Shown: piece by piece, positions 33,721 through 43,899 of the stretch
Position numbering within the stretch: position 1 is the first letter of the stretch
How the letters are laid out: the number at the start of each line of letters is the position of its first letter
Assembly: GCA_014218235.1 (NCBI GenBank)
Contig: CM024760.1
Coordinates: 69,132,961 to 69,196,960 of the forward strand
Source of the DNA: Colocasia esculenta
Taxonomy: Eukaryota > Streptophyta > Magnoliopsida > Alismatales > Araceae
Length of the DNA stretch: 64,000 nt
Reading direction: 5' to 3'
Translations under genes and position numbers: made by a program
Notes under the pieces: model-generated
Databases searched by the model: none
The model's input: the letters and a program-made list of their open reading frames with translations, nothing else
What the model was told of the DNA's origin: nothing

Positions 33721-35890
33721 CGGGCATGGCCAAGCAACAATCAATGGAACCCCTCACCTGGACCCTGCACCAACATTTTAGGAGGGGCCCATTACAGCTA
33801 GGGGACGAACAAACCTCGGCCATCACCACAGAGTCCACACCTCAGCCACCCCGAGATGTGTACAAGGCACTAGACAACCTTGAGCCACCTAAGTAGGCCA
33901 AGATCGGCGAGTTTGAAACAGAATGGAACAAGTGGTTCGAGATGAGTGATGTCACCACCTCCTTGGGTCATCTTTTTAGCCTGGCAGAAGCAGAATAGCT
34001 GACAGCGATCGGTGTCAGCACACAGTCAGTCCAAGGCACCAAGGCAACTCCAGCAGCCACAAGGCCCAGAACGGGCGCCGCTTCCTCAGGCATCATCTTA
34101 ACCACAACTCCGGGCTCACGCCTATTTCAGGATCCACCCCGGGCATAGTACTCGTCCTAACTTCCGGTCCGGGCATCATGCCCACATCTAGCTTTGTTCT
34201 GGGCATCACGCCCGCTTTAAATTTCGCACCGGGTGTCACGCCCATTCCAGTCCTCGCTTCGGGCATCGCGCCCTCCTCCTCATCATCAAGCATCCCCTCC
34301 CTTCCAAGCGACGCACCCACCTTTGTCCTTTCGCCGGGCATTGCGCCTTCCCTCCTACAGGCCGCAGTCGGGTCCCTATTCTTTTCTCTAAGCATTCCCC
34401 GGGCGCCGACTCACCGCTTTACGATCTCCCTATTGTCTTCCGAGCGGACGCACACTCCCCCGCTCTCCGACCCCTCATCCTCAGAGCTTGCACTCTCCTC
34501 TCAACTTTCCCAATTGGCAGTCTCGCCTCGACCCTCGTCTCCCTCGCTCTGATTCCCCTTGAGAGTTTAAACCTCTCGCCCAGTGATCTCACCCCGCTCC
34601 TTCAAGGCAGGTCATCCGACGCCTCCTTTCCTCTCTAACAATGCGTGCTCCTCCCTCCTCATGGGCCCTGCGCCCACCATAGCCCCTTCCATTGACTCTC
34701 CTCTAAGCACCACTGCCTTCTTGCCCGCAAGCACCCCCCAATCTCCCTCTTGTCTCCAAAAGCACTGCGACTCTAGGACAGAACTTGCTTTCAAGCGCAC
34801 TCCCCGATCTCTCGAGCTCCTGGCACTCCCGCCTCGTTCCCTCCTTTTACACACACTATCAAGGAGGGGGCCCCCAAGGTCATAGCTTCGCAATGGCCGA
34901 TCCTTACTTTTCTTTCTAGGAAACTTCTTTCCTCGCCCCCGGTTGTGTCTCGGCCCATGGGCCACTCCACTTCGGTCCTTTGGCCAATCCCCCGCCCCCT
35001 TTCGCGCAGGGAGCATTTACTGCTTTCAATAATCCTCCCCCCTCGCAGGGGAATGTCATTGTAAATTCTCCTTCGTTTTTTTCATCATTTACCGCTTTCC
35101 CTAAATCCCCCGTGTGGCACCAGGCATTTACTGCTTTCAATAATCCTCCCCCCTCACAGGGGAATGTCATTGTAAATTTTCCTTTGTTTTTTTCATCATT
35201 TACTGCTTTCCCTAAATCCCCCCTGCGAGACCAGGCATTTACTGCTTCCAATAATCCTCCCCCCCTCGCAGGGGAATGTCATTGTGAATTCTCCTTCGTT
35301 TTTTCATCATTTACTACTTTCCCTAAATCCCCCGTGCGGGACCAGACATTTACTGCTTCCAATAATCCTCCCCCCTCGCAGGGGAATGACACTGTAAATT
35401 CTTCTTCATCTTCCCCCTTGAGGGATCCTACCTTTACTGATTTCCCTAATTCCCCTACGCGGGACTCTGTTTTTACTGCTTCTCCTCCTGTAAATTCTTC
35501 CCTATCCACCTCCGCACCGGGAAGTCCCTCTCTACTTCTTTCAGTAATTCACGCGTGCAGGATTTTGCTTTCTCTATTCCACTTGCTGTAAATTCCTCTC
35601 CATCTCCCCCCTCGCGGGATTCCTTTACTGCTGTAAATTCCCTTCCATCTCCCCCCTCGCGGGATCCAGCATTTACTGCTTTTCCTTCACTTGTAGATTC
35701 CAGTAGTCGTAGCTTAAATCTAGGTAAAGGCAGTGGCAAGCTAGGGGTAGCATCAAAGAAGAAGCCCAAGGGTAGGAGGGTTCCGCACCGCTTCCTAGCA
35801 GATCTAGCCCGTAGATGCAAGGCATGCTTAGCAGTCCCAGAATTTATAGAGGAGCCTTTGTAGTTGCCGGATCTATAATATGAGCAATCA
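33721..35890 (+). pseudogene. Protease-RT linker with internal repeats
   Basis: A long proline/serine-rich region joins protease and RT. It contains repeated PGI(M/T/A)P-type units (about 34130-34340) and a 111-bp tandem repeat (35013-35456). TAG stops lie at 33894 and 33996. The sequence is low in conservation signals and probably encoded a flexible linker. Confidence 0.5.
35013..35456 (+). repeat. 111-bp tandem repeat, four copies
   Basis: Units begin CATTTACTGCTT(T/C)CAATAATCC at about 35013, 35124, 35235 and 35346, spaced exactly 111 bp (37 codons). Each encodes an FTAFNNPPPSQGN-like segment, so expansion keeps the frame. Shorter degenerate relatives continue to about 35690. Confidence 0.88.
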
Positions 35891-36990
35891 GTGTGCTTTC
35901 TTAATGATGGGTTCGGAGTCTATGAGATCATGGATGACGACAACCCAATTGAAGAAGGCGATGAGGAGTTTGAGGACGAGGCCGAAGCGTTCGCAAGCAG
36001 ATTGAAGAGATTTGACGAACCGTCAGCTGCAATAGATGAGGTCACCAAAGAAATCAATCTGGGAACTGAGAAAGAACCTAGGACCGTCCTCATAAGTGGC
36101 AGTCTATCACCAGAAGAAGAGGAGGCAATCATCGAGGTTCTCAGAGAATACAAGGACACGTTCGCATGGAGCTACGAGGATATGCCAGGCTTGGACCCCG
36201 CACTAGTTGAGCATCGTCTTACCCTTAAGCTGGGTTCCATTGCCATTAAGCAACGGTTAAGGCATTTCCACCCCTAGTTGGCTTTGAAAATGAAGAGTGA
36301 GGTCGATCAGCTCCACAAAGCCAGGTTTATTAGAGTCGTACTTTATCATAATTGGGTGGCGAACATCATTCCGGTTATGAAGAAAGACGGAAGAGTCAGA
36401 ATTTGCATCGATTTCTGAGACCTTAATCGCGCGTGTCCTAAGGATGACTTCCCATTGCCTCATCTAGATGTGCTCATAGACAATACGGCTGGATATGAGA
36501 CCCTCTCCTTTATGGACGGCTTCTCAGGGTACAATCAGATTAAGTTGGCTGAGGAAGACCAGGAAAAGACTTCGTTCACTACGCCTTGGGGAACGTATTG
36601 TTATGTGGTCATGCCCTTCGGACTCAAGAATGCTGGAGCCACTTATCAGAGGGCTATGATGGCTATATTTCATGACATGATCCATATCTTCATCGAGGTG
36701 TATGTGGATGACCTGGTGGTGAAATCAAGGACTTTGGCTGAGCATCCCGGGGTCCTATCTAAAGTGCTGCAGAGGTCAAGGGTTATCAATTAAACATGAA
36801 CCCCAAGAAGTGCGTATTTGGTGTTTCGTCGAGTAAACTCCTAGGTTTCATCGTGAGCAAGAGGGGTATCGGGATTGATCCCAAGGCGAAGGCAATAAGA
36901 GAGATGCCTCCTCCCAAGAATTTGAAAGAACTTCGAGGATTAATTGGGAGGTTGCAATTTATCCGCCGATTTGTCTCCCAACACTCGTAG
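35891..36990 (+). pseudogene. Gypsy reverse transcriptase
   Basis: An acidic N-terminal part (35891-36277) leads to FAWSYEDMPGLDPALVEHRL, the typical start of Tat RT. TAG at 36275 and TGA at 36416 interrupt the N-terminal lobe, with VRICIDF followed by the stop and then DLNRACPKDDFPLPHLD. Then come MDGFSGYNQIKLAEED, PFGLKNAGATYQRAM and the intact catalytic YVDDLVVKS. A frameshift near 36780 precedes KKCVFGVSSSKLLGFIVS and LRGLIGRLQFIRRF. It ends at a TAG at 36988. Confidence 0.9.
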
Positions 36991-37500
36991 AGGTGTCGAC
37001 CCTTCTACGACCTCACCAAACCGAGGGCCGAATTCCGTTGGGATGAGAAGTGTCAGGTGGCTTTCGATGGACTTAAGGATTATTTGACTAATCCCCCAGT
37101 CTTGAGGCCACCGACTCCAGGAAAACCTCTTATTCTTTATGTATCTGTCCTGGAAGACTCGGTAGGTGCTGTCCTTGCGCAAGTGGACGAAGAAGGCAAG
37201 GAGAGGGCAGCATACTATCTGTCTAAGCTTCTCAACCCCTGCGAGCAGAAATACACAACAATGGAGAAGACCTGTGCCGCACTCGTGTGGGTGATGCAGA
37301 AACTGAAGCACTACTTCCTTGCTCATGAAGTTCACCTCATCGCCCATATGAATCCTATCAAATTCCTTCTTAGAAATCCGTTCTTACCGATAGGCTAGCT
37401 CGCTGGCAGAGCTTCCTGTCACAGTTTGATATCACCTACATTCAACAGAAATCAATCAAGGGCTATGCGATAGCCAAGCACCTCGCTCATCACCCTCTTC
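36991..37500 (+). pseudogene. Gypsy RNase H
   Basis: Contains LILYVSVLEDSVGAVLAQ, AAYYLSKLLNPCEQKYTTMEK and CAALVWVMQKLKHYF, the standard Gypsy RNase H sequence following RT. The first catalytic Asp seems replaced (LYVSVLED instead of LYLAVSD-like), but position assignment is uncertain. A frameshift at about 37390 leads to LARWQSFLSQFDI. Confidence 0.82.
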
Positions 37501-37544
37501 CCCGATTTGATCCTGTCCGTTCAGAGTTTCCAGATGATGAATTA

Positions 37545-38003
37545 ATGTCCCTTGGACAATCTGATCCTATGTGGACGTTATATTTCGACGGGGCTATGAA
37601 CTCTCATGGAAAGGGTGTTGGAATCATTCTCCTATCACCTGAGGGTGTCACCTTCCTACGGGCCTACAAGCTAGAATTTCCAGCCACTAACAACATAGCC
37701 GAATATGAGGCTTTGATAGCTGGCCTTGAGTACGCCCATTTCTATGGTGTCACCCATCTGCGGATCGTACGTGATAGTCAGCTTGTTTTGCGCCAGGTGC
37801 TCATCAAATACGAAACTCGTGATCCTAAGTTCAAGCCTTACCAAGAGCTTACCTCAGCCTTCGCCAAGCTATTCGTTAAGATCATTTTTGTTCACGTTCC
37901 TCGCCATCAGAATCTCCTGGAAAATGCCCTTGCTACTGTTGGCGCCACTCTAGTCATGAATCATCCTGGGGATTTCACCAGCATCCAGCTTGAGCGACGT
38001 TGA
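37545..38003 (+). pseudogene. Archaeal-type RNase H (aRH)
   Basis: The domain reads TLYFDGAMNSHGKGVGI, NNIAEYEALIAGLEYA and IVRDSQLVLRQ, with the D, E and D catalytic residues in place, and ends LATVGATLVM. It closes at a TGA (38001) that probably arose from CGA. This second RNase H, placed between the first RNase H and integrase, identifies the Tat clade. The segment itself is open over 152 codons. Confidence 0.9.
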
Positions 38004-38024
38004 ACCCCTGTCACCCGAGATCCT

Positions 38025-39392
38025 ATGTTCATCTGGGCCAATGATAAAGCCTTAAGGGATGTAGAAAGAAGGAGCAAGACTGAGATCATGCTATTGGAGC
38101 TGGAAGAGGAGTTAGAAGACGAGGAGAACCCGTGGTACTATGAAATAGCTCGGTATTACAGAAACCAATCATACCCTGAGGAAGCAACAACAGAAGAGAT
38201 GAAAGTGATAAGGAGGTTAGCCCAGAAATATACCTTGGTTGGGAACACTCTCTATAAAAGAGGATTCTCTGGTATTTTGCATAGATGCCTGGATGAGGAT
38301 GAAGCTTCGAAAGTTGTTGAGGAGGCCCATTCGGGCATTTGTGGCGGCCATGTGAATAGTCAGATGCTAGCTAAGAAGATTCTTAGGCTAGGGTTCTATT
38401 GGCTCACTCTAGAAGAGGACTGCTCTATCTTCTTCCGTCAGTGTGTCAAGTGCCAACTGCACGCTGACAAAATCCACTCTTCATCCTCTTCTCTCCACCC
38501 AATATCCTCCCCATGGCCTTTCGGCATGTGGGCTTTCGACGTCATTGGACCTCTTGGTGATCCCAACTCCCAAAACAAGATCAAATCTTACATTCTTACA
38601 ACTACGGAGTACTTCACCAAGTGGACAGAAGCCGAAGCCTACGCGGAGGTCAAGGCAACAACTGTTTACAAATTTATCATGAAGAACATCATCACCAGGT
38701 TTGGCATCTCGGACACCACCGTCACTGACAATGGGTCTCAATTCATCTCTCAAGAATTGCGTGACCTTTGCGGCAGGTATAAGATTGCATTGCATCATTC
38801 ATCTCCATACTATCCGCAAGGCAATGGCCAAGCAAAGGCCACTAAGAAAACCTTGATTAAAATTATTAAGAAAACATGCGAGGCTAACAGATTCTCAGAC
38901 TGGCCAGAGAAGCTTACAGAAGCTCTATAGGCCTACCGCACTTCAATCCGTACTCCCACTGGGCAAACACCCTTCGCTCTCACTTATGGAATGGAGGCAG
39001 TAGTACCATATGAGACTCTCATTCCCTCGTTAAGAATCCAGCTTGACAAGAACTTGTCAATTGATGAGCGGCATGAATCGCTCGTAGCACAACTGGAACT
39101 GCTACACGAAAAGTGCCTGGTCGGCGCAGAACACGCGAAAGCATATCAAATTAGACTCGCGCGTTTCCATCAAAAGAAGGTTATTGAGAGGAAATTCAAG
39201 GTTGGTGACATGGTGGTCAAAATAATCTTTGTAAAACCTGGAGGTCCTCGGTCGAAACTTCAACCAAACTGGGAAGGGCCGTACGTAATCAAGGAGGTAG
39301 GTCCAGGCAACACGTATAGGCTGGTCAATGCGGAGGGTGAGGAGCTCTCTCATCCTTGGAATGGACTATACCTTAAGAAGTACTACCCCTAA
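38025..39392 (+). pseudogene. Gypsy integrase
   Basis: The HHCC zinc module (EEAHSGICGGHVNSQMLAKK... FRQCVKCQLHAD) is followed by the catalytic core with MWAFDVIGPLG and TVTDNGSQF, giving the two Asp residues. The third catalytic residue is lost: the expected GQAEATN motif reads GQAKATK (Lys codon 38835-38837, a G-to-A change). A TAG at 38928 replaces the Trp of the AL-W-AYRTS motif. The C-terminal part (38991-39392) has GMEAVVPYETLIPSLR and KLQPNWEGPYVIKEV-like sequence ending HPWNGLYLKKYYP. There is no chromodomain, as usual for Tat. Confidence 0.92.
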
Positions 39393-39751
39393 TCAAATGC
39401 CTGGATCCGCACGGAACAAGGACTCCGATGTGAAAAGGTGTCATTATTAATTCACCTTTCCTTCTTGGTGGGCTAGCCAGAAGTGTCGATACCCACACAC
39501 GAACACGCCCACCCTCGGAAGCTAGAAGCACGGTATCCAAGAGAGATCGTTGCCAAGCCAAGGTCCCATGGCATTACCTATTTCTCTTGTTTTTTCGGTC
39601 TGCCAATAGGGAAAGGAGACCTGAGGAATTAATCTCACAAATCTATCCCAAGCTCAGACAGGTGTAGGTCAAGGCATAAAAAGGGAGAAAGAAACGTGAC
39701 CAGTGATAAACCCAAGCCAAAGGCCAAAACAAGGCAAATCAAATCAAAAAG

Positions 39752-39871
39752 TACGTCAAGAGTGGCAAAGTCCCCGCAGGGATCCAAATGGACCTGGACG
39801 TAAGCGTGTAGCACGACAAGAGTGGCAAAGTCCTCGCAGGGATCAAAATGGACCTAGACGTAAGCGTGCTA
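39752..39871 (+). repeat. 60-bp direct repeat, two copies
   Basis: CAAGAGTGGCAAAGTCC through GACGTAAGCGTG is repeated at a 60-bp step with four or five differences. Confidence 0.8.
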
Positions 39872-40189
39872 AACCCTATAAGCCCAAAAGGACCAAAACC
39901 TACTGAGTCTAAGGTAGAAGGACGAGTATTGTCCTCAGATTTCCAGAACTATTGTCAGACTTCCTAAAAATTTCTTCCCTTCCTTCTCGGGTATGTCCTA
40001 AAGGTCAAGACAAGGCAATGATTAATTGAGGAGGACTTAAGCCGAAAGTAAACCCGGGTGAAGGCACCAATTGAGCACGTCCAACCTCTGGCTAACACAC
40101 TCTCGAACATCTAGCAAATCTTTAATAACATCCGAGCACTTAAAGGGTCCAAATAACGTGTCATCCGACCCGCTCATCTTCTTAGAGGG

Positions 40190-40620
40190 GATCATGCCAA
40201 GGCAGATATCTTCAAAATCCAAAAAAAAATCAGATATTTTCAAAAAAAAAAATTCCAAAAAAAAAATCAAATATTTCAAAATCCAAAAAATTAGATATTT
40301 TCAAAAATCTAAAAAAATCGAATATTTCAAAATCCAAAAAATCAGATTTCAAAAAACCAAAAAAATCGAATATTTCAAAATAAAAAAAAACAGAAATTTT
40401 CAAAATTCTAGAAAAAATCAAATATTTCAAAATCTAAAAAAAATCAAATATTTTTAAAAATTCAAAAAATGAATATTTCAAAATAAAAAAATTCAAATAT
40501 TTCAAAATAAAAAAATCGAATATTTCAAAAATCTAAAAAAAATCAAATATTTAAAATCCAAAAAATCATATATTTCAAAACCCAAGAAAAATTAGATATT
40601 TAGATATTCGAAAACCCCTA
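40190..40620. repeat. A-rich simple repeat (CAAAAATCnnATATTT units)
   Basis: About 430 bp built from imperfect 18-24 bp units such as TTTCAAAATCCAAAAAATC and TCGAATATTTCAAAA. The ORFs on both strands here (FKIQKI- and FRFLKISNFLDF-like peptides) are artefacts of the repeat. Confidence 0.9.
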
Positions 40621-42731
40621 AAAAAAATCTCTTGTTACTTAAAATATGTGCATCCATCCTTGTGAATTCTGGCGCACTTCTGATTGCTTGTATATTATGT
40701 ACATTCATCTCTTACTGGTTCATCCCTTCCATATTTTTGTTCCTCTCATCTTATGCCTTGTTTAAATAAAGGTTCAGCCCCTTGACAAAATCATGAAGGC
40801 AAAACATTTCTCGTATGCAAGGGGCTGAGCCAGAACAGATATTTAACTTGTTTGTTCAAATGCTGGTTTTCAGGCACGTAAGAGAAAAGATGGCCGTGCA
40901 TATGTACATATATACGGCCCAAAAAGGGGGGGGGGGGGAACCCCGAGTACACCATCATGAAATGCCAAAGCAGGCACACATAATAAAAAAAAAGAAAAAG
41001 GGGTACATGTCATGATAATGGCCTAACACTCGCCACCTCCCTCCACAGGCTGGTCACTCTCGCCTGCACTCTCTGTCAGTCACTGTCGACTGCTCTGCGC
41101 CTCGCTGCGTCCACTGCAACCACGGGCGAAGCTGGAGGGTCCATGGGGGCACGTGAACCTGTAGATCTCTGGGCAACGGCAGCCTCCTGGACGTTCCTCT
41201 CATACTGAGAGGATGTCGTGATGTAGCTCTCGGTGAAGATGTCGCTATGCCCTAGCTGCCTCGCCCGATCGCGCCCGCGCTGATACCGATCCTCTGACGC
41301 CTTCAACAGGTGCTCGGAGGTAAGCAAGCTCGCACGTGCCTCCACCACCTGCTACGTCAGACGGTCATGCTCCGCGTCCCAATGGCTCCGCTCCTCCTCC
41401 CAGCGAGCCCGCTGCCTCTCGTGGTCCTCGCGCTCCAAAGACAGCCACAGGCGAGCCTCCGCAGCATCCCGAGGCAAGTCAGCACCCTACTGGGTGACCT
41501 GCGAGCGCAGCTCTGACAACTACTGGGATGCCTCGGTCAACTCGACATGAGTGTCTGTCTCCCTTGTGAGGGCATCCCGGAGCTCACCCTCCTGCCAGAC
41601 CCAGACACAAGTAAGTACGGGCAACAGTTCAATTTCTATATATGTCCAACCAAGATACTCACCCATGCAGCGAGGTCGCGTGCTACCTCGACCGCTCTGG
41701 CCTCGGCCGCCGCCAGCCGTGTCTGAAGGGAAGTCACCTCCAAGTCAGGGACACTATGGCTCGAGGAGGCACCGGCAGTGTCAGTATGCTCCACGGCAGA
41801 CCGTGCAGACCGCTGCGCAAAACACAAAATCGGGTCAGCAAAATGGTTAGGTAGATGGCAAAGGTATGAATTTCAGCACTCACCGGTGTGTCGAGGTCTG
41901 TGCGAGCCTCGGCTAACTGAGCCTCTGTACCTGCCAGCTAGGTACGGAGCTGGTCGATCAGCTCATCGCGAGCGTCCTGCACTTGCATATAATCGTCAGA
42001 TCAATGCATATCATGTAAAAGAAATTAGAGTTCAAGATGCATACCCTGGCTGGCCTCATGAAGTCCTGACCTCCGTACTCCTCCTGGAACCGGTGGAGGT
42101 AGTCGAGACTGTCGACCACGTCCGACTCCACCAGCTGGCCGCCCTGCTGCCAGTCGGAGTGCTGGTCAGGGAAGCGGAGGCGCCAGTCAACTGTCTTCGC
42201 CTTCCCCCGTGTCTTCCGGCCGATCCTCCGAGGCTCCTCCACCTCAAGCCACGCCTGATGTAGGCCTAGGGTCCGAGCGGCCAACCGCAAGTGGAGTGGC
42301 TCGATCTCATTTAGGCAGTGGACCCACATGTCCTGCCTAAACTGAGGCCGACCACTCTCACCCACGGCTGGCCCTCATCCCCCATGCCCGCATAAGGCTC
42401 CCAAACAACCTACATGCATTAAGTCAAACACATAAATATTTCATGTCAAATGCACAATTAAAGGAAGCATATGTAGTATGTACCAAGAGTGCCGGGAAAT
42501 CTCAGATGTCTTGGTGGAGGACCTCCAGCTGGAAGAAGTAAGTGGCCATCGTCACCCTCGGGAGCCACCTCCGAGCGAGGGGTACTGAGTCCGGCCGCAC
42601 CTGAATCGCCCTGCCTAGGGGGAGGTAGTAATAATTCCACACCTACATGCACACACTAATTAAAACCATTTAAGCAATTGCAAAAAATGAGAATGTAAGT
42701 GCATAATTGAAGAAAGTTAAAGGCCTCATAC

Positions 42732-43431
42732 CTGTAGGAAGGGCACGAAGCAGCCCACAGTCGTCTCTCGCCCGGTACCGACGAAAAGATCCACAAAGGT
42801 GTGCGCCAGGAGGGCCGCACCCCATGCATAGCCGCTCACTCTGCCCAGGTCCTCGAGCAGCTCCAGGAACCGGCAATGGATGCTGTCACCCTTCGTGGTG
42901 AACAACATCTTGTTGAAGAAGAAAACCAAGAACCATCGGAGGTCCCAGTCTGCTCGGTCTCTGTCCTTGGGGTCAAGGCCCCGTCGCTCGCTGCACGAAT
43001 TCCTGCAACGTCTCCTCTGACTGTTGGCGCACTCCAGCCAGCCCCAAAGTCTCCAGCAGGGCAACCCACCCCACCATTCTCTTGTCTCCTGTCTCGTCTC
43101 CATGGGGATCCAAACCTTGGAGGTCCTGTACATGCTCAGTGTAGTCAGTATACGTCGCTCCGCTCACCGCCTCCCCGTCAACTCTTAACCCGGTGATCCG
43201 GGTCACGTCCTCCAAGTTTGGGACCATATGGCCCCATGGGAACAGGAAGGTCCTGCTTGCCCTGTCCCATCTCTCCCTCAAAACTTGGATCAGGGGAGTG
43301 TCCACAAAGAAGGGCTCGATCTCCAAGATCATCCCGAATCCCATCTCCCGAACTCTCTCTCTCTGAAAGTCTGGAAGCCCCCGATATGCTCCCAGGACGA
43401 GGGGCCACATGGTCCTCGCCTTCATCACTCC
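42732..43431 (-). pseudogene. PMD core exon
   Basis: The acceptor TTTGTATGGCAG precedes GGAGTGATGAAGGCG, and the donor is CCTACAG|GTATGAG. The encoded sequence starts GVMKARTMWPLVLGAYRG, continues with IQVLRERWDRASRTF, FPWGHMVPNLEDVTRITG and LRVDGEAVSGATYTDY (the conserved GE/GH-M-x-P-T/N-LEDV-x-x-x-x-GL block of PMD proteins), and after a frameshift FFFNKMLFTTKGDSIHC and YAWGAALLAHTF. The frameshift falls in a run of G near 42975-42990. Confidence 0.85.
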
Positions 43432-43894
43432 CTGCCATACAAACATGAAGACATGAGTACCACACAATAAAAGAAACTAACTATGTAGAGCAAAGCAACC
43501 CTCAGAAAAGCTTTGAAAAGCGTCCAAATCAGGTGACGCATTTCAATTCCCAGTTCGCGCCCACACAAAGGGCGCATTTCAGTTCCAGATTTGCGCCCAC
43601 CAGGCGGCCGCATTTTATCTCCCGTTTCGTGGACGCTTGATTGGTCGCGTTTCGTGGGCGTGAACCACGTCCTCTGGTTTGGACGTGGTTCACACCATCC
43701 GCCAGTCGGCGCCGACCACCTTCCCCTCCTTCCCCTTTCTACCCGAAAGCAAGAGAAAAAGGGGGGGGGGGGGAGGCTTACTGTTTCCTGCCGGGAGGGA
43801 ATTTCCCGACCGCGGCGGCGCTCCGCCCGGTCTGCCTCTGCCGCCTCCTCATCATCATCCTCGTCGTCATCCTCCTCCTCCACTTCACCCTCTG

Positions 43895-43899
43895 GCGCC
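43895..43899 (+). repeat. Target-site duplication, left copy (GCGCC)
   Basis: Matches 48727-48731. Removing the element and one copy rejoins the PMD exon in one reading frame. Confidence 0.92.

Larger units (their letters stand above)
39393..41075. other. Region between the sense pol end and antisense gene end
   Basis: Non-coding. It contains a 60-bp direct repeat (39752-39871, CAAGAGTGGCAAAGTCC units), an A/T-rich simple repeat (40190-40620) and a G-run (40927-40938). Convergent transcription of pol (plus) and the PMD gene (minus) would meet here. Confidence 0.6.

Noticed and set aside
30507..33998. Amber codon reassignment or programmed read-through
   Set aside because: Too many TAG codons, also in the unrelated Copia ORFs, with frameshifts alongside. 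Decay by C-to-T change is simpler, and the host gene ends normally in TGA.
34612..35509. Minus-strand ORFs of 76-134 codons with glycine- and glutamate-rich repeats
   Set aside because: Antisense shadows of the 111-bp repeat and proline-rich linker of the sense polyprotein.
40037..40457. Phe/Lys/Ile-rich ORFs on both strands
   Set aside because: Translations of an A/T-rich simple repeat.
40927..40938. G-run as a quadruplex or polypurine tract of the giant Gypsy
   Set aside because: It is a single run, far from the 3' LTR at 53594, so it cannot prime it; no four-run quadruplex pattern.
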